Counted from the stretch's first letter, positions 6,640-16,228 are shown. The stretch is DNA of 64,000 nt from Alistipes sp. (GCA_017623505.1 JAGAOZ010000018.1:18105-82104); one strand, 5' to 3'. Notes: generated by a model not told the origin, from the letters alone. Translations and numbers: made by a program.

Positions 6640-8385
6640 TTACTTCAGAAATTTACCGCTCCACGAGGCTTTGTTGCCACAAGCGTCGCTGATTGAAATA
6701 GTTACCGAGTGCTCAACGCCACCCTTTATACCCTCATCAATCAAATTGATTGAGGCTATGCCCTTGGCGTAGTCGATAGCCACCCATTTGCCGTCGATAG
6801 TGGCAGAGTAGGAGTCTACGCCGGAGAAGTTATCCTTTAGTTGAAACTCTATGCGTTTCGATGACGAGAGGTTGTCGCCATCCTTAAATTTAGGTGTTAT
6901 AGTAGGTGCTGTGGCGTCGCAGGTAATGCAGAACTTGTCAAATGTTGATGTCTTGACCGAAAGAACGCCATCCTTGTATTTTCCACCTACATAGACCATC
7001 TCCTGCTTATTGTTCACCGATGCTATTGCCAACTGTTGTGGCTTGACATTGCTGTTGGCGTAGCGGAATGAGATAGTCATAGATTTGTGCAGTGGAATAT
7101 CTTTATTGCCTACGCTATAAACCTTTGTCAGCAGTGGACGTATCAGCGAGGTCTTGACCTGCGAGCCCTCCTCTACTTGTGTGATAATATCTGTCGATTC
7201 GTATAGAGCTAATGCGGGAATATCGACGCTGAAAACATCATCCACACTGCGGCGTGTAGCCTTGTGGTAATATACCATTGTACTCTTGTCGATAGCCTCG
7301 CCACTGAAACACTCGCTATCGGGTTTGCCTACAATCTCAAACTCCAAGGTCGAGGTGTTAAGACAGTCATCAGTGGCGTAGATACGTACTTTACGGTGTT
7401 GTCCCTCTTCGGTGCGTACCACACCTCTATCAACCATGTGGGGGTAAAACTCCTTGATGCAATGTTGCAACTCGGCCAAGCGCATAGCCTCATTGCGTGA
7501 CGAGCGCTGAATAGGGTAGTAGGCTATGGCGTTGCAGTAACGAGTGTTACCGAACAGGAAGCCGTCATTGCGGTATTCGTAGTATGTTTGACCATCTACT
7601 TGCGCTACGATGTTGTGTACGCCATAACGATTTGTTGTGCCGTTCTTGCGGTCGCTTACCTCTACAACAAAATAGCCTTTACGACCTACGCTTATCGGAG
7701 TCTCCTGCTCAAGAGAGTAGAGCGTGCCGTCAGCCTTTAGCTTGTATGTGGCAGCCTTGCTGTGTCGAGGAACACCTGCTACGGTATCGACCTCGAAGTA
7801 GTGTATCTTGTCAATCAGCGGAGCAATATCATCTGTTGGCTGATATACGCCCTTAGAAATCATATTGAGAGTCTTCTGATTGGCTGAAGAGCGAATTTCG
7901 AAATGGAGGTGTGGGCCTGCTGATGAGCCACTATTGCCCGACAGAGCAATCATATCACCCTTCTTTACGGGAAATGTTGTCGCTCCGCAGTAAAGGTCTA
8001 TATTGTGTCGCTTCAGACGGTGTCGCTCGCGATAGACGTATGCGGCTATATCGTCACGAAACTTCTGCAAGTGAGCATAGACCGTTGTCGTGCCGTTGGG
8101 GTGAGTGATGTAGAGTGCTAAACCAAAACCCCAAGGTGACTGAAAAATTCGGCTGATATAGCCATCCGCAGCAGCAACAACCGTTCTGCCCTCCACACCG
8201 TCGGTCTTGAAATCTACGCCTGAATGGAAGTGGTTAGGGCGCATCTCACCAAAGTTAGAAGAGTAGTACCGCTTGGTGTTGAGTAGCGGATATGTATAGT
8301 AGTCGGCATCGAGCTCTTGCGCCCGTGCCGACCAACATATACTAAGGGTAATCGCTATAAGCGATATTGTACGTAGAAATCTCAA
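6640..8385 (-). CDS. Secreted M23 (LytM-type) metallopeptidase, 581 aa
   Basis: A cell-wall endopeptidase of family M23. A signal peptide (MRFLRTISLIAITLSICWSARAQ) is followed directly by the peptidase domain at about residues 40-170. Zinc-ligand motifs are intact: HFHSGVDFK (HxxxD) and PHLHFE (HxH), with the family's SGNSGSSAGPH turn. The remaining ~400 residues are beta-rich, Ig-like sequence without a recognised domain name and may position the enzyme or bind glycan. Expected action is hydrolysis of peptide cross-links in periplasmic peptidoglycan. The start is fixed by the signal peptide. It lies 8 bases downstream of the MFS gene and is probably cotranscribed with it and the TPR gene. 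Confidence 0.9.
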   Translation of the reverse strand: MRFLRTISLIAITLSICWSARAQELDADYYTYPLLNTKRYYSSNFGEMRPNHFHSGVDFKTDGVEGRTVVAAADGYISRIFQSPWGFGLALYITHPNGTTTVYAHLQKFRDDIAAYVYRERHRLKRHNIDLYCGATTFPVKKGDMIALSGNSGSSAGPHLHFEIRSSANQKTLNMISKGVYQPTDDIAPLIDKIHYFEVDTVAGVPRHSKAATYKLKADGTLYSLEQETPISVGRKGYFVVEVSDRKNGTTNRYGVHNIVAQVDGQTYYEYRNDGFLFGNTRYCNAIAYYPIQRSSRNEAMRLAELQHCIKEFYPHMVDRGVVRTEEGQHRKVRIYATDDCLNTSTLEFEIVGKPDSECFSGEAIDKSTMVYYHKATRRSVDDVFSVDIPALALYESTDIITQVEEGSQVKTSLIRPLLTKVYSVGNKDIPLHKSMTISFRYANSNVKPQQLAIASVNNKQEMVYVGGKYKDGVLSVKTSTFDKFCITCDATAPTITPKFKDGDNLSSSKRIEFQLKDNFSGVDSYSATIDGKWVAIDYAKGIASINLIDEGIKGGVEHSVTISISDACGNKASWSGKFLK

Positions 8386-8393
8386 TTTGTTAT

Positions 8394-9758
8394 CTATTTT
8401 TTAACGTTAGGCTCCTCCAAACCGTATCCCTTACGCTTGTCCTCTATCTTAAGCCAGATGCTGAACAAAAGGGCTGCGATACCACAGCAAGAGAAGACAA
8501 TCATAGGGACGGTGTAACCACCTGTCGATACATTGAGCTTGCCGATGATAATAGGCATAGACAAAAGACCGATATTCTGAATCCAGAAGATAACGCAGTA
8601 TGCCGAGCCGAGAATCTTTTCATCGATAATCTTTGGTACTGATGGCCACAATGCAGCAGGAACAAGAGCAAACGATACACCAAGAATTGCAATAAGGGCA
8701 ATTGCCAAGATTGTTGATGGGAAAGCGGGTAATAAGAACGCAAAGCTGAGGTGGCAACCTATCATAATTATTGCACCACACATAAGCATTGTAGCACCCT
8801 TGCCCTTATAGTCAAGAAAAGCTCCGAGCAGTGGGGTAAGTACCATAGCCAAAATAGGGAATACACTGACAATCTTGCCTCCGTAATCTACAAGCAGAGT
8901 CTTGTCGATAAAGTCGGGCGCAAAACGCTGGAATGGGAAGATAGCAGAGTAGTAAAGTACACACAAGAGAGCTACCAACCAGAACATCTTGCTCGTGAAA
9001 ATCTTACCCAAGTCTTTAATCTGGAACTCCTCATCGTTTGACTTCTCCTCGGTCATTTCGCCTGAAGCAATAAGCTGCTTGTCGAGCTTGCTATCCATAA
9101 ATGTAAATACTGTATAGCTCAACAAACCGATTATCAGCAATGCTGTGCAGAATGCTATTGGAGCGGTAACAGTACCACCAAACGCTGCAGAGATAGATGG
9201 AGCGGTCCACATTACAGCAAACACACCCAAACGAGCGATAGCCATCTCCAAGCCCATAGCCAATGCCATCTCCTTACCCTTGAACCACTTAGCAATAGCC
9301 TTTGATACGGTTGTTCCTGCCATCTCGCAACCACAGCCAAAAATCATAAAGCCGAGTGATGCAAGTTTTGCAGTACCTGGGAATGCTGGCCACCAGCAGT
9401 CTAACCAACCACAGAAAGCAGTAGCCTGGAACCAATCAGTGACAGCAATAAACTTAATAACAGCACCTCCGACCATCAAACTCGCTGAGAGGATACCGGT
9501 AAAACGGATACCCATCTTGTCGAGGATGATACCTGCAAAGATTAGGAAGAAGACGAACACATTGAGGAAATACTCCGATGCAGCGTATGTGCCAAATGTG
9601 TCACTATTCCAATGAAGAGCGTTCTCGACGGTTGTCTTGATTGGGGATAGCACATCAACGAACATATAGGCAAAGAACATCATCAATGCCACCAAGATAA
9701 GTGCCGTCCAACGCATTGCGGCACTATCGTTCAGTTTACGTGTAATTGTTTGAGTCAT
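8394..9758 (-). CDS. Major facilitator superfamily transporter, 454 aa
   Basis: An inner-membrane secondary transporter with about 12 predicted helices and a hydrophilic central loop near residues 225-250 (ASGEMTEEKSNDEEF). Motif A after helix 2 reads DKMGIRFTG. The general pattern (the AIARLGVFAVMW segment, DYKGKGATML in the second half) resembles the MFSD1-like branch, whose animal member carries dipeptides in lysosomes, but substrate cannot be read from sequence. It is flanked by a TPR protein upstream (12 bases) and a peptidoglycan peptidase downstream (8 bases) in one minus-strand unit, so uptake of cell-wall peptides is one possible role (inference). Confidence 0.85.
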   Translation of the reverse strand: MTQTITRKLNDSAAMRWTALILVALMMFFAYMFVDVLSPIKTTVENALHWNSDTFGTYAASEYFLNVFVFFLIFAGIILDKMGIRFTGILSASLMVGGAVIKFIAVTDWFQATAFCGWLDCWWPAFPGTAKLASLGFMIFGCGCEMAGTTVSKAIAKWFKGKEMALAMGLEMAIARLGVFAVMWTAPSISAAFGGTVTAPIAFCTALLIIGLLSYTVFTFMDSKLDKQLIASGEMTEEKSNDEEFQIKDLGKIFTSKMFWLVALLCVLYYSAIFPFQRFAPDFIDKTLLVDYGGKIVSVFPILAMVLTPLLGAFLDYKGKGATMLMCGAIIMIGCHLSFAFLLPAFPSTILAIALIAILGVSFALVPAALWPSVPKIIDEKILGSAYCVIFWIQNIGLLSMPIIIGKLNVSTGGYTVPMIVFSCCGIAALLFSIWLKIEDKRKGYGLEEPNVKK

Positions 9759-9770
9759 AGTGTTTTTATT

Positions 9771-11765
9771 TTAGTTATTTGTTTGATAATATTTCAATGT
9801 CTCGTAGGCATTTTCAATGCCCAACTCACCTGCCTTTGACAAATCCAAACAGCCCTTGCGGGTATCTTTCATAAATATCTGTATCAGACCTCTGTTGAAG
9901 TACGCCTCGCCAAATTGTGGATTGAGCTCAATGGCCTTGCTGTAATCCTCGTATGCCTCTGGCAGACGGTTCGATATGGCGTGCAGGTTAGCTCTGTTGT
10001 AGTAGCTATACGCATAGTCGGGATATAGCTTGATAGCCTTGTTGATATCCTCCATCGCATCGTCATAGTTATATTGTCGTGTTCCGCTGTTGTGCAGTCG
10101 CTTGGCAGGGTCAGCGTCGATGGTTATTCGCTGATATGAGTTGTCAATCGACGATATGAAATCAATCATCTCGGCACGTGTTGTCGAACGATTGATGTAG
10201 AGGAACGGATTAGCCGGATTCTCTGCAATGGCTGCCGTAAGCGTATTTACAGCGTTGGTATATTGCTTGATATGTGACTGAATAACACCGCGTTGGAAGA
10301 TTAACTCCCAGCTTCGTTTTCCGGCAATCTGCTCGCTAATCTCACGTTCCATAGCTATCAGCGTGTCGGCGGCGATGTTGCTGCCCGAGCGAGAAATCCA
10401 TAACTTATCGTTACCTATACGCTTAACAAAGTCCTTCTCGCGTTGCGAATGGTAAAGCTCGGCACGTGCTACGGTGGTCGAGTCGGCATTCATCATAACG
10501 AACTTATAAAGCGGTATTAGGCGCATCGCAACATTGCTTGGTGCCTCATGCTCCTTGCTATGCTCGAAGCTCTTTGTGAGTTTTGCATCGAACGAGAGCA
10601 GTTTGTCGAACTTCTGTGTTGTGTCGTTGTAGATGGAGTATGTCGAATCAATGTTTAGTCGCGCACGATGCTCGGCAATCTTTCGCTCTCCCATATCGTG
10701 GTCCTGCTTCGCCCGCTTCATATCTCCCAAGCGCATACGCATATAGCTTCTGTTGAGGTAGGCGTTGGCAAAGTCGGGGTAGAGTGCAATAGCTCTGGTA
10801 TAATCCTCAATAGCCTCCTCGATATTACCAATCTGGGAGTGTATGCCGGCACGATTGTAATAGACCAACACATTGTCGGGGGTGTATAATGCTACCTTGT
10901 TATAATCCTCCAGCGCGCGGTTGTAATCGCCAATCTGTGAGCGGACAATGGCTCGGTTAAAGTAGGTCAGCGACGATGTGGAGTCTATCTCTATCACTCG
11001 GTCAAAATCTGCCAATGCCTGCACGGGACGCTGTGTGTTGGCATAGATGATGGCGCGATTGAAGAACGAGGTGATATATACCGAGTCGTGCTTGATGGCT
11101 GTGTTCAAGTCTTCAAGTGCCTCGTCATAACGTTTCTGCTCCATGTAAAGCATACCGCGACGGTTATATCCTTCGGGATTTTCGCGGTTGGTACGTATCG
11201 CTGTCGAGAAATCCTCGTAAGCCTTGGTCGTGTCCTTGAGTTGGAGGTAGCAGACACCGCGATTGATATAGGCGTCAGCCACCTTCTTCTCGTGGCGCAG
11301 AAACATATTGAAGTCGGTTATTGCCTCCTCAAATTGTTGATTCAGCAGACGTGTCACTCCTCGGCTGTAATAGGCATTAGGGACGTCGGGACGCAGCTCG
11401 ATAGCCTCATGGAAATCTTTAAGTGCATCGTCATAGTTGCCTAAACGTGAACGTGTTACAGCTCGGTAAGTGTAGGCGTTGGTGAATACCGGATTATGCT
11501 TGATAGCCTCCGTGAAGTCGGCGTCGGCACCGAGCAGGTCGTCGAGGTTGTATTTAGCAATGCCGCGCAGGAAATATCCCTCGTAGGAATCTTCGTCGAA
11601 ACGCAACAGCACGTTGAGTGTACGGATAGCTTCGTGGTAGTCATTATTCATCATAAAATGACGTCCCATATAGAAGAAGTAGTCTTTGTTATACTGCGAA
11701 TAGGCAGTGCCGGCACTTACAATAAGCACCAACGAGAGCATAACCTTTATAAATAACTTTCGCAT
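9771..11765 (-). CDS. Exported tetratricopeptide-repeat protein, 664 aa
   Basis: Signal peptide (MRKLFIKVMLSLVLIVSAGTAYS, mature from about QYNKDYFF) followed by roughly ten consecutive 34-residue TPR units between residues 30 and 365 (for example AIKHNPVFTNAYTYRAVTRS, then AIELRPDVPNAYYSRGVTRL). A ~150-residue less regular linker is next, and at least two more TPRs (KLYPDYAYSYYNRANL, ELNPQFGEAYFNRGL) close the protein. TPR solenoids are protein-protein interaction scaffolds; the signal peptide places this one in the periplasm or on the surface. The partner is unknown. It lies 51 bases after era and 12 bases before the MFS transporter gene. Confidence 0.9.
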   Translation of the reverse strand: MRKLFIKVMLSLVLIVSAGTAYSQYNKDYFFYMGRHFMMNNDYHEAIRTLNVLLRFDEDSYEGYFLRGIAKYNLDDLLGADADFTEAIKHNPVFTNAYTYRAVTRSRLGNYDDALKDFHEAIELRPDVPNAYYSRGVTRLLNQQFEEAITDFNMFLRHEKKVADAYINRGVCYLQLKDTTKAYEDFSTAIRTNRENPEGYNRRGMLYMEQKRYDEALEDLNTAIKHDSVYITSFFNRAIIYANTQRPVQALADFDRVIEIDSTSSLTYFNRAIVRSQIGDYNRALEDYNKVALYTPDNVLVYYNRAGIHSQIGNIEEAIEDYTRAIALYPDFANAYLNRSYMRMRLGDMKRAKQDHDMGERKIAEHRARLNIDSTYSIYNDTTQKFDKLLSFDAKLTKSFEHSKEHEAPSNVAMRLIPLYKFVMMNADSTTVARAELYHSQREKDFVKRIGNDKLWISRSGSNIAADTLIAMEREISEQIAGKRSWELIFQRGVIQSHIKQYTNAVNTLTAAIAENPANPFLYINRSTTRAEMIDFISSIDNSYQRITIDADPAKRLHNSGTRQYNYDDAMEDINKAIKLYPDYAYSYYNRANLHAISNRLPEAYEDYSKAIELNPQFGEAYFNRGLIQIFMKDTRKGCLDLSKAGELGIENAYETLKYYQTNN

Positions 11766-11816
11766 AATAACCTAAACTAAACCTATAACCGAACGTACTT
11801 TGTGGCGTTTTATTGC

Positions 11817-12698
11817 CTACTCCTGCTCGTAACCAAAGCGACGCAGTTGTCGCTCATTGTTGCGCCAATCCTCCTGCACCTTGACAAAGAGCTGCAAGAA
11901 GACCTTCTTGCCCAAGAAACGCTCCATATCCTCACGCGCCTTTTGTCCTACGCGCTTGAGCTTCTCGCCCTTGTGGCCGATGACGATTCCTTTCTGTGAT
12001 GTGCGGGCTACATATATCGTTGCTGATATGCGGTCTATTGTCTCCTCCTCTTTGTATGAATCTATGCCGATTTCGCAGCAGTAGGGTATCTCCTTGTCGT
12101 AGGTGAGCAGAATCTTCTCGCGGATAATCTCCGAAGCGAAGAAACGCAGAGTCTTGTCGGTCAGTGTATCCTTGTCGTAGTATGGCTCGCCCTCAGGCAG
12201 ACGCTCCAGGATGGCATCCAATACCCCCTTGAGGTTAAACTTCTCGCGCGCCGAGACAGGGATTATCATCGCCTCGGGCAGACGCTCTCCCCACTGCTCA
12301 ACCAACTCCTCCAAGTGCTCCGGTGTGGTGAGGTCTATCTTGTTTATCACAACAATAGTCGGTATGCCGCTGCGTATGATGCGCGAGATAATCTCCTCCG
12401 AGCGGTCACTCTGCTCGACGGTGTCGGTCACGTAGAGTATCACGTCGGCATCATCTACGGCCCCGTGTACGAAGTTCATCATTGACTCCTGGAGCTTGTA
12501 TGCAGGCTTCAGGATGCCCGGTGTGTCGGAATATACAATCTGAAAATCCTCGCCATTGACAATTCCCATAATGCGGTGACGTGTAGTCTGTGCCTTCGAT
12601 GTTATAATCGATAGTCGCTCACCCACCAACGCATTCATCAATGTTGATTTTCCCACATTGGGATTACCGATGATATTTACAAAACCCGAACGATGCAT
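11817..12698 (-). CDS. era: GTPase Era, 16S rRNA-binding ribosome assembly factor
   Basis: Essential GTPase that binds the 3' end of 16S rRNA during small-subunit maturation. G1 GNPNVGKST (residues 11-19), G3 DTPG (58-61) and G4 NKID (119-122) are intact. The C-terminal KH domain shows GHKGEKLKRVGQKAREDME, and the tail ends with WRNNERQLRRFGY as in the family. Length (293 aa) is normal. It follows ffh on the minus strand with 67 bases between them that contain a hairpin. Confidence 0.97.
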   Translation of the reverse strand: MHRSGFVNIIGNPNVGKSTLMNALVGERLSIITSKAQTTRHRIMGIVNGEDFQIVYSDTPGILKPAYKLQESMMNFVHGAVDDADVILYVTDTVEQSDRSEEIISRIIRSGIPTIVVINKIDLTTPEHLEELVEQWGERLPEAMIIPVSAREKFNLKGVLDAILERLPEGEPYYDKDTLTDKTLRFFASEIIREKILLTYDKEIPYCCEIGIDSYKEEETIDRISATIYVARTSQKGIVIGHKGEKLKRVGQKAREDMERFLGKKVFLQLFVKVQEDWRNNERQLRRFGYEQE

Positions 12699-12723
12699 AA
12701 ATTATTTACCTATCTATATGATA

Positions 12724-12751
12724 GATATAGCGAGCAGCGGCTCGCTATATC
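12724..12751. other. Hairpin in the ffh-era intergenic gap
   Basis: A perfect 12-bp stem (GATATAGCGAGC with its complement) encloses the four bases AGCG. Neither side has a T run, so it is not a classic intrinsic terminator; it may be an attenuator or a processing or stability element between ffh and era. Confidence 0.6.
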
Positions 12752-12765
12752 GTCTTGACTAAAGT

Positions 12766-14106
12766 TTACCTACGGAAACCTCCGCCACGACGCATAGCCT
12801 GCATCTTTTGCTTGAGTCCGCCACCGGCAACCATCTTCATCATCTTGCGAGCATCCTCAAACTGCTTCATCAGACGATTTACATCTGCCAGCGTTGTTCC
12901 GCTACCCTTGGCGATACGCTCACGACGACGTGCATTGATAATCTCAGGGTGCTCACGCTCGGCAGGTGTCATTGAGCCGATAATAGCCTCAGTCTGCTTG
13001 AAAGCGTCATCCGGAATATCCACATCCTTCAATGCCTTACCTACGCCGGGTATCATCGAAGCGATATCCTTCAAGTTACCCATCTTTTTCACCTGACCTA
13101 TCTGCTCCAAGAAGTCGTTGAAGTTAAATTGGTCCTTAACCAACTTTTTCTTCAGGCGACGTGCAGCCTCCTCGTCATACTGCTCCTGCGCACGCTCAAC
13201 GAGTGATACCACATCACCCATACCCAAGATACGGTCTGCCATACGCTCCGGATGGAATACCTGCAAAGCATCCATCTTCTCGCCACTTGAGATAAACTTC
13301 AAAGGCTTATTTACTACCGAGCGGATAGAGATAGCAGCACCACCACGTGTATCACCATCCAACTTGGTGAGTACTACGCCGTCGAAATCCAGACGGTCGT
13401 TAAACTCCTTGGCGGTATTCACAGCATCCTGACCTGTCATTGAGTCCACAACGAAGAGAGTCTCGCTTGGCTTCACAGCCTTCTTGATAGCGGTAATCTC
13501 AACCATCATCGCCTCATCGACAGCCAAACGACCGGCGGTATCGACAATCACCACGTGGAATGAGTTGCTACGTGCATACTTAATAGCATTCTCGGCAATC
13601 TCCACAGGGTTCATATTGCCCGGCTCGGTATAGACCTCGACACCTATCTGTTCGCCCAAAACCTTCAGCTGGTCGATAGCGGCAGGACGATAGACGTCAC
13701 CCGCTACGAGCAAAACCTTGCGATTCTTCTTGGTCTTAAGCAGGTTTGCCAACTTACCTGAGAAAGTTGTCTTACCCGAACCTTGCAGACCGGCGATAAG
13801 TACTATTGCAGGGTTACCCTCCAGTTTAATATCTGTCGCAGTACCACCCATCAACACTGCCAACTCGTCACGCACAATCTTGGTCATCATCTGACCCGGC
13901 TTAACGGCGGTAAGCACGTGCTGACCCAGAGCCTTCTGCTTTACCTCGTCGGTAAATGTCTTGGCTACCTTGTAGTTCACATCGGCGTCGATAAGCGCAC
14001 GACGTATCTCCTTGAGTGTCTCGGCAACGTTAATCTCGGTGATGCTACCTTCACCCTTCAGGATTTTAAACGATCGTTCAAGTTTGTCTGTTAAATTTTC
14101 AAACAT
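12766..14106 (-). CDS. ffh: Signal recognition particle protein Ffh, 446 aa
   Basis: SRP54 GTPase that binds 4.5S RNA and hydrophobic signal sequences of nascent inner-membrane proteins and docks with FtsY. The N-domain opens with MFENLTDKLERSFKILKG, the G-domain P-loop is GLQGSGKTT (residues 106-114), DTAGR and TKLDGD motifs follow, and the Met-rich M-domain ends in GGGLKQKMQAMRRGGG. The start at 14106 is preferred over an in-frame ATG 42 bases upstream because all family members begin at this MFENL sequence. A minus-strand -7 element TATCTTTG lies at 14146-14153, about 40 bases from the start. Confidence 0.97.
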   Translation of the reverse strand: MFENLTDKLERSFKILKGEGSITEINVAETLKEIRRALIDADVNYKVAKTFTDEVKQKALGQHVLTAVKPGQMMTKIVRDELAVLMGGTATDIKLEGNPAIVLIAGLQGSGKTTFSGKLANLLKTKKNRKVLLVAGDVYRPAAIDQLKVLGEQIGVEVYTEPGNMNPVEIAENAIKYARSNSFHVVIVDTAGRLAVDEAMMVEITAIKKAVKPSETLFVVDSMTGQDAVNTAKEFNDRLDFDGVVLTKLDGDTRGGAAISIRSVVNKPLKFISSGEKMDALQVFHPERMADRILGMGDVVSLVERAQEQYDEEAARRLKKKLVKDQFNFNDFLEQIGQVKKMGNLKDIASMIPGVGKALKDVDIPDDAFKQTEAIIGSMTPAEREHPEIINARRRERIAKGSGTTLADVNRLMKQFEDARKMMKMVAGGGLKQKMQAMRRGGGFRR

Positions 14107-14233
14107 CTCTCTATATTGTTTTTTTGTTATTGTCGATAATTCGTGCAAAGATATAAAATCTTTGGGATTTACCCTAAAATGGTGATGTTTTTGTTGTAAA
14201 AAGAGTATCTTTGTGCAGATAAACGTGTGAGTT

Positions 14234-14512
14234 ATGTATTTTACAGGATTGATTATAGGTGTTGCAACCTTTCTGATAATAGGTCTGTTTCATCCGTTGG
14301 TTATCAAGGGAGAGTACTACTTCGGTGTGAAGATTTGGTGGGTATTTGCCTTGATGGGTATTGTGGCTGTGGTACTTTCGGTGATGATTGCTGATGTGTT
14401 GTGGTCCACGCTGTTAGCCGTGTGGGGTGCATCCTCATTTTGGTCTATTGGCGAGCTCTTTGAGCAGCGCAAACGAGTAGAGAAAGGCTGGTTTCCAAAA
14501 CGTGAAAAATAG
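14234..14512 (+). CDS. DUF4491 family small membrane protein, 92 aa
   Basis: Small inner-membrane protein with three hydrophobic helices (starting MYFTGLIIGVATFLIIGLF) and a charged C-terminus ending in the family-typical FEQRKRVEKGWFPK. I recognise the pattern FHPLVIKGEYYFG...WWVF...FWSIGELFEQ as the Bacteroidetes family DUF4491, whose function is unknown. A -7 element TATCTTTG at 14206-14213 places its start site close upstream. The next gene, a thioesterase, starts 9 bases after the stop, so they form an operon. Confidence 0.85.
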   Translation: MYFTGLIIGVATFLIIGLFHPLVIKGEYYFGVKIWWVFALMGIVAVVLSVMIADVLWSTLLAVWGASSFWSIGELFEQRKRVEKGWFPKREK

Positions 14513-14521
14513 GATTATGAT

Positions 14522-14893
14522 ATGTTACAAAAAGGATTAAAATTTGAGAGCAGGGTTTGTGTTACGGACTCTAATACGGCCCTTGCGCTTGGCTCGGGTG
14601 ATATGGCTGTTTTTGCTACCCCTGCGATGGTTGCTTTGATGGAGAATGCCGCTATGATGTGTGTGGCGGATTACCTGCCTGAGGGCTCGGCGACAGTCGG
14701 CACAGCAATCTCTACATCGCACGTCAAAGCTTCGGCTCTGGGTGCAGAGATTCGTGCTGAGGCTGAACTCTTGGAGGTTGATGGTCGCCGTTTGGAGTTT
14801 GCTGTTAAGGCATACGAGGGTGATAGGCTGATAGGCGAGGGTAGTCACACCCGTTTTGTGGTCGATAGAGAACGTTTTTTAGGTAAGCTGTAA
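14522..14893 (+). CDS. FlK-like hotdog-fold acyl-CoA thioesterase, 123 aa
   Basis: Single hotdog domain of the fluoroacetyl-CoA thioesterase (FlK)-like branch. The helix segment ATPAMVALMENAAMMCVADYLP and the following TVGTAISTSHVKAS strand are typical of this family, as is the end GEGSHTRFVVDRERF. In characterised members a Thr/Glu/His set does catalysis; Glu in the MEN motif and His in TSHVKAS are present here. It probably hydrolyses a short acyl-CoA in the cytoplasm; the natural substrate in gut Bacteroidales is not known. Cotranscribed with the DUF4491 gene before it and probably with the secreted repeat protein 13 bases after it. Confidence 0.85.
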   Translation: MLQKGLKFESRVCVTDSNTALALGSGDMAVFATPAMVALMENAAMMCVADYLPEGSATVGTAISTSHVKASALGAEIRAEAELLEVDGRRLEFAVKAYEGDRLIGEGSHTRFVVDRERFLGKL

Positions 14894-14906
14894 ATAGTTT
14901 GAGGAT

Positions 14907-15833
14907 ATGAAGAAATCTGTTTTATTTGCAATGTTGGTGTCGCTATTTTCAGCGGGAGTGTTTGCGCAAATTGCACCTAAGCGTCAAGGAGCAGGCGAGA
15001 TGATTGATATTGACAATGTTTATGGTAATGTAGCACAAATATATGCTGTCAATTGTACTCTTGAGGAGGTTGGTGGCGTGTTGAAGAAGGAACCTACGCC
15101 CATATCTCAAATGTGTCTGTTTAATGAGCGTGGCGATGTTGTTCAGTGGGGACCTACGATGTTGGATGGCTTAATGATGCATTATGACTACAATGCAAAA
15201 GGTCAGATGACCCAGGCAAGGATGATGTGGGGCTATGATAATTCTGTATTTAGACGAACACAGTTTGTCTACACAGACAACGGTCTGCTCAAAGCACAAA
15301 TCTATTACGAGGACGATAGCGAGAAACCGTCGGGTAGCGACTTCTACAAATATAACTCCGAGGACCAACTTATCGAGCACTATCATTGCAACCAGAATGG
15401 AGATGTTACCTCTAGAACGTTCTACGAATACGATGCAAATGGCAGAAAGGTAAAAGATATTATGACAGATTCCGATATGCAGACTACGGCGGTTTTGCAC
15501 TACGAATATGACGCCGAGGGTAGATTGGTAAAAGAGGATAAAGCGGATTATTACGATATTGAACTCGCAGTATATACTTACGGCTATAAATATGACTCAA
15601 AGGGGCGCAAGATAGAGGAGTTTCAATACAATGTAAATGATCCAACTGGCCACTATCCCTCTACCTTCTATAAATATAACGACGCAGGCCAATTGGTAGA
15701 GAAACGTGATTGTATATCAAAAGAGGTGTATACATACGATAGCATCGGCAATGTCGTAGAGAAAAGTAAGTATGACGACGGTGAACAGATGCCATGGCTG
15801 ATAACAGAATATGAAATAACCTATCGAGAATAG
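14907..15833 (+). CDS. Secreted YD-like repeat protein, 308 aa
   Basis: Signal peptide (MKKSVLFAMLVSLFSAGVFAQ) followed by about nine degenerate repeats of 20-28 residues with the pattern YDxxGxxxE (YDANGRKVKD, YDAEGRLVKE, YDSKGRKIEE, YDSIGNVVEK). The repeats resemble YD/RHS-type beta-hairpin units, but there is no RHS core (DPxGL) motif and no toxin-like C-terminus. The protein ends in EYEITYRE, the same ending as the two longer relatives at 55.5-58.4 kb. Probably periplasmic or surface-exposed; function unknown. A tetraloop terminator follows at 15866. Confidence 0.8.
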   Translation: MKKSVLFAMLVSLFSAGVFAQIAPKRQGAGEMIDIDNVYGNVAQIYAVNCTLEEVGGVLKKEPTPISQMCLFNERGDVVQWGPTMLDGLMMHYDYNAKGQMTQARMMWGYDNSVFRRTQFVYTDNGLLKAQIYYEDDSEKPSGSDFYKYNSEDQLIEHYHCNQNGDVTSRTFYEYDANGRKVKDIMTDSDMQTTAVLHYEYDAEGRLVKEDKADYYDIELAVYTYGYKYDSKGRKIEEFQYNVNDPTGHYPSTFYKYNDAGQLVEKRDCISKEVYTYDSIGNVVEKSKYDDGEQMPWLITEYEITYRE

Positions 15834-15865
15834 CACTCGGCAGAAGAGAACTCTATATAGAACAA

Positions 15866-15897
15866 ACAGGGGATGCAATTTCGATTGCATCCCCTGT
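15866..15897. terminator. Bidirectional terminator hairpin with TTCG loop
   Basis: A perfect 14-bp stem (ACAGGGGATGCAAT at 15866-15879, complement at 15884-15897) is closed by the stable loop TTCG. The plus side continues CTATTTAA and the minus side TTTGTTCTA. It lies between the convergent YD-like gene and yajC. Confidence 0.85.
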
Positions 15898-15916
15898 CTA
15901 TTTAAGCAGTAAAGGC

Positions 15917-16228
15917 TTATTTCTGCTGAGCCATTGTTGAAGCGTCAGCTACAATCATACCCTTGTCTACGCGAAGAGTAACATCGCTATCAACCTCGAT
16001 AAGAACGGTTGGGTCACCCTCCTTAACCTCCTTGATAGTGCCATAGATACCACCTGCTGTGATAATCTTATCGCCCTTCTTGAGGTTGTCGCGGAACTGC
16101 TGCATCTGCTTACGACGCTTTGACTCTGGACGCCACATGAAAAAGTACATAACAACGACCATCAAAATCATCATAATCCAGAATGTACCCATTCCGCCAC
16201 CTGCTTGTGCTTGCAATAAATTAATCAT
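15917..16228 (-). CDS. yajC: Preprotein translocase accessory subunit YajC
   Basis: Small inner-membrane partner of the SecDF complex. One N-terminal membrane helix (MGTFWIMMILMVVVMYFFM) is followed by the family hallmark WRPESKRRKQMQQFRDNLKKGDKIITAGGIYGTI. Length (103 aa) is normal. It is the third gene of the nusB-DUF1573-yajC order seen in many Bacteroidales and may also use its own promoter, with TACCTTTG on the minus strand at 16273-16280. Confidence 0.95.
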   Translation of the reverse strand: MINLLQAQAGGGMGTFWIMMILMVVVMYFFMWRPESKRRKQMQQFRDNLKKGDKIITAGGIYGTIKEVKEGDPTVLIEVDSDVTLRVDKGMIVADASTMAQQK

